A stretch of 64,000 nucleotides of DNA from Gammaproteobacteria bacterium (GTDB lineage Bacteria; Pseudomonadota; Gammaproteobacteria; Pseudomonadales; Pseudohongiellaceae). Shown here in pieces: positions 59,577 through 64,000 of the stretch. Below the pieces are notes generated by a model. The model did no database searches and was not told the DNA's origin. It worked only from the letters and a program-made list of their open reading frames with translations. The DNA lies in assembly GCA_019654215.1 (NCBI GenBank), contig BPDI01000004.1:49291-113290 (forward strand). The letters are read 5' to 3'. Position 1 is the first letter of the stretch; every line of letters starts with the position of its first letter. A program made the position numbers and the translations under genes.

Positions 59577-60374
59577 TCATCCAAAATAAACCATACACTG
59601 CCGGGATAAGGCGCAGAGTTGACCGCTTTCATCGTAAATTTTGCCGGACTGCTGGGTATAACCATCGGCCGCCGCGTCGGCAATGAATTCGAGATAGAAC
59701 CAATCAGACTTTACTTCCTCCGGTGGAACCACAAATTCCAATGACCACGATAAAGAGCTGGAAGGAATAGGGCCTTGCTCAAAGTAAGAGAGAATTACCG
59801 GTGGAGGTATATCGCAAATCGTAACCAATTTTTCTGTTTCCAATCCTGTCATATCGGTCTTGTGTCGAATCCATAAATTTAACTCATTGCAAGGATTGCC
59901 ACCGAATGGAAGTCCGCCATCTACCCAAGAACCTTCAAAGAATTGTAGGAAGCCGGGCACACGTTTTTTGTGGTCCTGAAACTTAACACCTGATTCTTTT
60001 GGGGAAGGATTAAAGTCGTGTTGGGCTTCAACTTTCAACCCTTCTCGCGGATTGCCGAATGCAGCCATAGCTTGCAAACACAATTCGCCATTGCAAATTA
60101 CGTTTCCGCTCATCTGAGTAACATTCCTTCCTTCCCGCTGGATTTCGGCTTCAACTTTTACTTCTCCGGGTGGAACTGGGGCGATAAAAGAAACCATTAA
60201 CGAACGTAAAGGTTTTGGGCTGCTGAGTAATTTACGCATGCCAGTAACTGCAAAAGCAGCGGCGATTCCGCCATAGGCTGATCGTCCTTGGGACCAGCTC
60301 TCATCGAAAATTGTAGTGTTATCTTCACTTTCTTCCAGACGAGTAAGTATCGAATTCAAATCTGATGACTGCAT
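59577..60374 (-). CDS. TesB-like acyl-CoA thioesterase
   Basis: Double hot-dog thioesterase, 265 residues. N-terminal hot-dog: IFDESWSQGRSAYGGIAAAF, PLRSLMVSFIAPVPPGEV, VEAEIQREGRNVTQMSGNVI. C-terminal half: SWVDGGLPFGGNP, SLEFVVPPEEVKSDWFYLEF, ADGYTQQSGKIYDESGQLCA, where GxxxxxxxIwdxxG is the family ending. It is of the 4HBT_3/TesB type. It sits between the two CopC-fold genes but shows no functional link to them; fatty-acyl-CoA housekeeping is the likely role. Confidence 0.87.
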   Translation of the reverse strand: MQSSDLNSILTRLEESEDNTTIFDESWSQGRSAYGGIAAAFAVTGMRKLLSSPKPLRSLMVSFIAPVPPGEVKVEAEIQREGRNVTQMSGNVICNGELCLQAMAAFGNPREGLKVEAQHDFNPSPKESGVKFQDHKKRVPGFLQFFEGSWVDGGLPFGGNPCNELNLWIRHKTDMTGLETEKLVTICDIPPPVILSYFEQGPIPSSSLSWSLEFVVPPEEVKSDWFYLEFIADAAADGYTQQSGKIYDESGQLCALSRQCMVYFG

Positions 60375-60486
60375 GTTTTAAACCGTTATTCTGCGGAAGA
60401 CTTCTCTAAAATTGGCGTCCTCTGTGCTATTCTTCGCATCTAATTTGATTCCATGATTGAGTCAAAGTATTTAGAAAGAACTCGTT

Positions 60487-61083
60487 GTGAAACCAGGAAA
60501 AATACATTTCTTAACTCTGCTCGGAATTGGCGCATTACTGGGCTCTTCAGTAGTGGCGCAACCCTTCGCGTCTTCGGCGCACAGACAACCCGCGGATGTT
60601 ACAGGAATTGTAGCGAAAACAGAAACTGATCCACCAGATGATGCGGTCTTGTTTGCTGCGCCTTCACTCCTTAATCTGCATTTCCCAAGTGCTGTCCGTT
60701 TAGTAAAGCTCACTTTGCATAATGAACAGCGGGATTGGGTGGATATTAGCTTTCGTTATTCTCCTAGGCCTCAAGATGACTACGAATGGGAGTTGCCACA
60801 ATTGGATCCCGCAATTTATTACACGGCTGACTGGGCTATCCTGGTTGCAAATGATAGATTGGTAAGGGGAAGTTTCAGTTTTTCCTTTGGGCAGGATGCG
60901 CAACGCCCTTCAGTTATTAAAGCGGAAGAGGAAGCTCTTTTATTGCAACGCTATGGTGACCCAACAATTCAATATGTACCTCCACCACGCACGGATATCA
61001 TTATTAACCAAGATCCTCCACAATATGATCCACCATTTACTATCGACCTGGACGAAACGTCGACAAACAATAATGACAATTGA
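60487..61083 (+). CDS. CopC-fold exported protein lacking the DGH copper motif (paralog 2)
   Basis: 198 residues, GTG start, signal peptide ending GSSVVAQP. The core DPPDDAVLFAAPSLLNLHFP then AVRLVKLTLHNEQRDWVDIS aligns by eye with the paralog at 59049 (VRLLKLALYTAEEEWINIGF). The strand near the C-terminal copper site reads LVANDRLVRGSFSFSF, again without Asp-Gly-His. A Pro/Asp/Asn-rich tail (YVPPPRTDIIINQDPPQYD) follows for about 45 residues, absent from true CopC. Function unknown. Confidence 0.68.
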   Translation: MKPGKIHFLTLLGIGALLGSSVVAQPFASSAHRQPADVTGIVAKTETDPPDDAVLFAAPSLLNLHFPSAVRLVKLTLHNEQRDWVDISFRYSPRPQDDYEWELPQLDPAIYYTADWAILVANDRLVRGSFSFSFGQDAQRPSVIKAEEEALLLQRYGDPTIQYVPPPRTDIIINQDPPQYDPPFTIDLDETSTNNNDN

Positions 61084-61122
61084 AGGTTAGGGGTCAAGAC
61101 TAACTCTAAGATTATAAGACAC

Positions 61123-61151
61123 AAAAAAGGGCAGCCACGCTGCCCTTTTTT
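61123..61151. terminator. Bidirectional rho-independent terminator
   Basis: AAAAAAGGGCAGC / GCTGCCCTTTTTT with a CAC loop between convergent genes. Confidence 0.9.
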
Positions 61152-61168
61152 AATAGACTATTAGTTTA

Positions 61169-62108
61169 CTATTCATCTACATGAACCGTTATGTAGGCAT
61201 CATGATAGAGACCACCATCATCTGCTCTTCCCCAAAGTATATAACTTCCAGGTTCTTCAAACGTGGCTGTAATATTGTAAATGCCATCTTCAGGAATTTC
61301 AGGTGGCAGCCACAATTCTCCCCAAGGCGAATTTGCCGCTGTTCGAGTGTCTTCCCAAGGTTTAGACAGAGGAGGATCAAAGGTGACTTTGCCTTCTCCT
61401 CGGTAAACATTCCAGGACAGGAAAAGTCCGTTAATTTTACCAACCGTTACTTGGGAAGGTCGGCGCATCATGCGGCGTTCTAATTCTTCAGCAGTAGTAG
61501 CCCCGCTCTCTACGTGGTTCCGGCAACCCATCGTCCCAAATGTGGGTTGTTAGATTCACCGGTTCGCCGACCCTGGCTATACGAACGCTATCGCCTTGGA
61601 TTGTTATAACAGGAGGAACATTGGCGCGTGATTCAGGGCTGCTTGTACCAGCACCGAGCGATCCGGTTTCACTGGCAATAACCATGTTGTCCACCAGGTA
61701 ATCCTGACGCAAAGTGGCATAGGCTTTCCGCTCGACGCCATTCACTTTAAGTGTCCAAACTAGTTCTCTATCACCCCAGTCTGAAGGCACAGTTACTTCG
61801 AAAGTAAAGCGATTACGTCGCGGTAGGAAATGGGTTGGTTGTCCGCGGTCAGCTTCACCAGGGGCAAAGAAATTTTCTTCACCAACAGGAACGTCAGGCT
61901 CCTCTTCCCAATTCTCATTCATATACCCGAACATCATATTAAATGTACCGTCGGGATTTGGTCGCCAGCCCTCGAACGCAGGCTCAACATACTGGCCTGC
62001 ACGATAGGTTTGTGCGTTTGTAGGGAGGGAAGTTGCGGTTAAGAAAAACCCTAGCAGCAAAGCTAATAGTTTAGCTTTGCTGCTAATTTCATCAGGTCTA
62101 ACTTGCAT
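61169..62108 (-). CDS. Exported protein of unknown function partnering the heme-copper protein (one frameshift)
   Basis: About 310 residues. Signal peptide ending SLPTNAQTY; then EGWRPNPDGTFNMMFGYMNE, THFLPRRNRFTFEVTVPSDW and ELVWTLKVNGVERKAYATLR suggest beta-sandwich structure. A break near 61510 leads to QVTVGKINGLFLSWNVYRGE and a C-terminal Ig-like segment (GIYNITATFEEPGSYILWGR, ADDGGLYHDAYITVHVDE). It starts 9 bases after the upstream heme-copper gene on the same strand, so one operon. No enzymatic motif recognised. Confidence 0.7.
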
Positions 62109-62117
62109 GACAGTACC

Positions 62118-63560
62118 CTAGTCGTTAGCAGCTAGTTCGTTGCTGTCTTCGTTTTCTTCTTCAGAGATTGGAGCAACGAGCGGTGCGCCACAAAGTGGGC
62201 AGCCAATGACGTGGTCATTCGGTCCCAGATTTAGACTCTGTCTACGCTCTTCCATGGCTTCGTGGAACTGTTCATCAGTCAAGGTTACCCTGATACCGAG
62301 ATCGATAAACATGTTTGTCACTGAGCGGTTACCAGATCCCTGCCAGTTTCGAGGGTCAGGAACATTTGGATTAGTTTCCGAATTATTCATGTAACCGACG
62401 ATATGCAGAATGGTTCCCTTAGGCAGCAAAGGTGCTGCGTCTTCTGCATAAGGGTATCCACGAACCCAATTATGGTCGTAACCAACACAGGAAAGAGTTT
62501 CAACTGTGTAACCCCAGATCGCCTCCAGACACATGCGCTCACCCGGAGCATGGAGATGCGGTTCAAAAGTAATGATCTTGGTGTGTTGTTCTAGCACTGT
62601 ATACGCATGTAGCTCCTGGCCGGATTGATTACCAGCAATACTGATATCAACACCATTACCTAAACCTATAAACGCAGCCCGATACTTAGGCTCGTAATCT
62701 TCGTCATGGAAACGGAATCCAATTTCTAAGTGGCCAGTAGTGTCGCTACCATTTGAGTGAAGGTGCACTGAATCGGAAACAACCCAGGAGTCTGCTTTGA
62801 GGAGCCGACCAGCATCTTCGTCGAAGATGTCAGCGTTACGACCAACTTCATGGACAGGCCAAGGAATTGAGAATCCTGGTTGGCGCTCGCCATTCTCATC
62901 CATTTGTGCAGTAGCCCAAATCATATGGTGGTAGATATAACGACCACCAACCGTTTCTCGTCCGGTGCCAACCTGATTGTTAATATCATTAACCTCAACA
63001 ATCTCTACCGACTTAACGTAACGGTCTTCAGTTAATCCAGTTGGAACTGAAGGAATCTCACCCCACCAGTCTGCTGTTCCTGCAAGTTTGGTTATCGGTT
63101 CAGTTTTAACGATCAGATCAGGTTCACCTGCTCTCCACTTAAGTGAGTCGTCAAAAACTAAAGGCTCTGGTGCGTCTGCAACGTCTCCTTTCGGAGTGCC
63201 ACTGCGAGCCCACACAGATATAGCTTCGATTTCAGCATCACTCAAAGATGGATCGTCTTTGTATTCCTGGATGCCAACGTCCTTTTCCACATACCAAGGT
63301 GGCATCGCACCTGCGCGATCGCGCAGGCCAGTTTTGTATTCGATTAGTCCGGCAAAGGGTGCAACCTGATCATAGGTCACAAGTGGCATTGGGCCAGCTC
63401 CACCATCGCGGTGACAACTCTGGCAGCTACTCTGCAGAATTGGCTCTATGTCCTTGTGGAAAGTGACTTCGGTTGATTGTGCGAAAGTAGTTCCTGTAAT
63501 TAGGAATGTGGCCGCAAATGCAGCACCGCTGAACAGGGATTTAGCGGAAGACATGCGCAT
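62118..63560 (-). CDS. Exported cytochrome c fused to a PHM-like type II copper monooxygenase module
   Basis: 480 residues from the ATG at 63560, chosen because AGGAG lies ~10 bases upstream; a further 21 codons are open. Signal peptide ends TGTTFAQ. The cytochrome c motif CQSCH is at residues 46-50, with MPPWYVEKD near 86 as possible Met ligand region. The C-terminal ~290 residues have a spacing like peptidylglycine hydroxylating monooxygenase: YIYHHMIW (His211-His212), VHLHSNGSD (His266/268), EPHLHAPGE (His335/His337) and VGYMNN (Met391). A Cys-x-x-Cys (GCPLCG, 455-458) lies near the end. Copper binding is inference from these motifs. Annotators often call such proteins hypothetical. Confidence 0.75.
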   Translation of the reverse strand: MRMSSAKSLFSGAAFAATFLITGTTFAQSTEVTFHKDIEPILQSSCQSCHRDGGAGPMPLVTYDQVAPFAGLIEYKTGLRDRAGAMPPWYVEKDVGIQEYKDDPSLSDAEIEAISVWARSGTPKGDVADAPEPLVFDDSLKWRAGEPDLIVKTEPITKLAGTADWWGEIPSVPTGLTEDRYVKSVEIVEVNDINNQVGTGRETVGGRYIYHHMIWATAQMDENGERQPGFSIPWPVHEVGRNADIFDEDAGRLLKADSWVVSDSVHLHSNGSDTTGHLEIGFRFHDEDYEPKYRAAFIGLGNGVDISIAGNQSGQELHAYTVLEQHTKIITFEPHLHAPGERMCLEAIWGYTVETLSCVGYDHNWVRGYPYAEDAAPLLPKGTILHIVGYMNNSETNPNVPDPRNWQGSGNRSVTNMFIDLGIRVTLTDEQFHEAMEERRQSLNLGPNDHVIGCPLCGAPLVAPISEEENEDSNELAAND

Positions 63561-63795
63561 AGTTTTGCTACTCCTCATAACTGAATTGACTTGAATATTT
63601 ACCGATAATAGTAAAACCAACAAAGCAAGCGCACCATAGCATTTTTGTGGCGATTTTTGAACGCTTCCTCGGTGTGTTTTATGGCTAAAATCAGTGCCTT
63701 ATCTAATTTATTCGGCTGATTTTGCGAAATCTAATAACTGAAATTTAAAACCTAGCTTTAGAGAATGCTATTTGTTCAAATATTGAACAGTTTCC

Positions 63796-63999
63796 TTAGG
63801 TCCGTTCGGGCCCCCGCATCAGACTCCATAGATTGCTACTGGCCAACAGGGAGATGAATATTATGATTAATCCGAAGCTAAACCATTGAATTGCATATGA
63901 TAAGTTCTGATTTACGTCAGGATTAACTGCAGGCCAATGACGCACTAGCGCGCCTGGCTGATCAGCGGTAATTCGGACCTCAAATGGGAAGATAGGCTC
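63796..63999 (-). CDS. SURF1 family cytochrome oxidase assembly protein, C-terminal part, cut by the edge
   Basis: The minus frame is open to the right edge with no start codon, reading VRITADQPGALVRHWPAVNP, then LSYAIQWFSFGLIIIFISLL (the conserved 'YAxQWF' helix of SURF1) and a short tail to TAA at 63796. About 67 codons visible. SURF1 proteins help insert heme a into cytochrome oxidase; with COX15 at 15.6 kb this supports an aa3-type oxidase in the organism. Confidence 0.82.
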   Translation of the reverse strand, partial: EPIFPFEVRITADQPGALVRHWPAVNPDVNQNLSYAIQWFSFGLIIIFISLLASSNLWSLMRGPERT

Positions 64000-64000
64000 A

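Noticed and set aside
1..64000. Phage, transposon, toxin-antitoxin or CRISPR content
   Set aside because: No transposase, integrase, cas gene, repeat-spacer pattern or terminal inverted repeats were seen on either strand.

Overview
The window looks like the chromosome of a free-living, aerobic, Gram-negative gammaproteobacterium, probably marine and oligotrophic. The evidence is moderate-to-low GC (my impression, not counted), many secreted beta-propeller and quinoprotein enzymes, a TonB-dependent receptor, MltB-type transglycosylase, the oadGAB sodium pump, bfd/bfr/feoAB iron genes, ppk/ppx, and cytochrome oxidase assembly genes (COX15, SURF1). I cannot name genus or family from sequence alone. 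No rRNA, tRNA, CRISPR array, transposase, integrase or phage gene was seen.

Layout. 1-19 kb: an exported catabolic region with an LVIVD propeller protein (cut by the left edge), a secreted protein of unknown function, an alpha/beta hydrolase, two tandem paralogous PQQ-type quinoproteins plus a third one, an NHL propeller protein, a PqaA-family hydrolase, a lytic transglycosylase, heme A synthase and a TonB-dependent receptor. 19-27 kb: a saccharopine-dehydrogenase-like reductase, an Nramp-related transporter, an acyl-CoA synthetase, a ketopantoate-reductase-like enzyme, a FAH-family enzyme and three small membrane proteins. 27-35.6 kb: NIPSNAP protein, oadG-oadA-oadB, cysE, a protein with two NTF2-like halves and a GT39-type glycosyltransferase. 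35.6-39 kb: an iron module, feoB-feoA divergent from bfd and bfr with a Fur-box-like site between. 39-44.6 kb: a phosphate/polyphosphate module, ppx convergent with ppk, then a PiT transporter with its DUF47 partner. 44.8-51.3 kb: acyl-CoA/lipid genes (CoA transferase, GNAT, medium-chain reductase, two SDRs, acyl-CoA dehydrogenase). 51.8-55.2 kb: an unusual tight run of glycosyltransferase, nucleoside-phosphorylase-like protein, spore-photoproduct-lyase-like radical SAM protein and SDR. 55.3-64 kb: a copper-flavoured end with CopC, CopD, two divergent CopC-fold proteins, a cytochrome c fused to a PHM-like copper monooxygenase module, and the C-terminus of SURF1; a serine hydrolase, NfsA and a thioesterase lie among them.

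The dominant oddity is that roughly half of the genes are interrupted by single frameshifts, several at homopolymer runs, while the protein reads on correctly in the next frame. Housekeeping genes (ppk, feoB, oadA, oadB) are hit as well as accessory ones. This fits uncorrected indel errors in the assembly much better than decay. I therefore report such genes as single loci spanning their pieces; their exact breakpoints are estimates.
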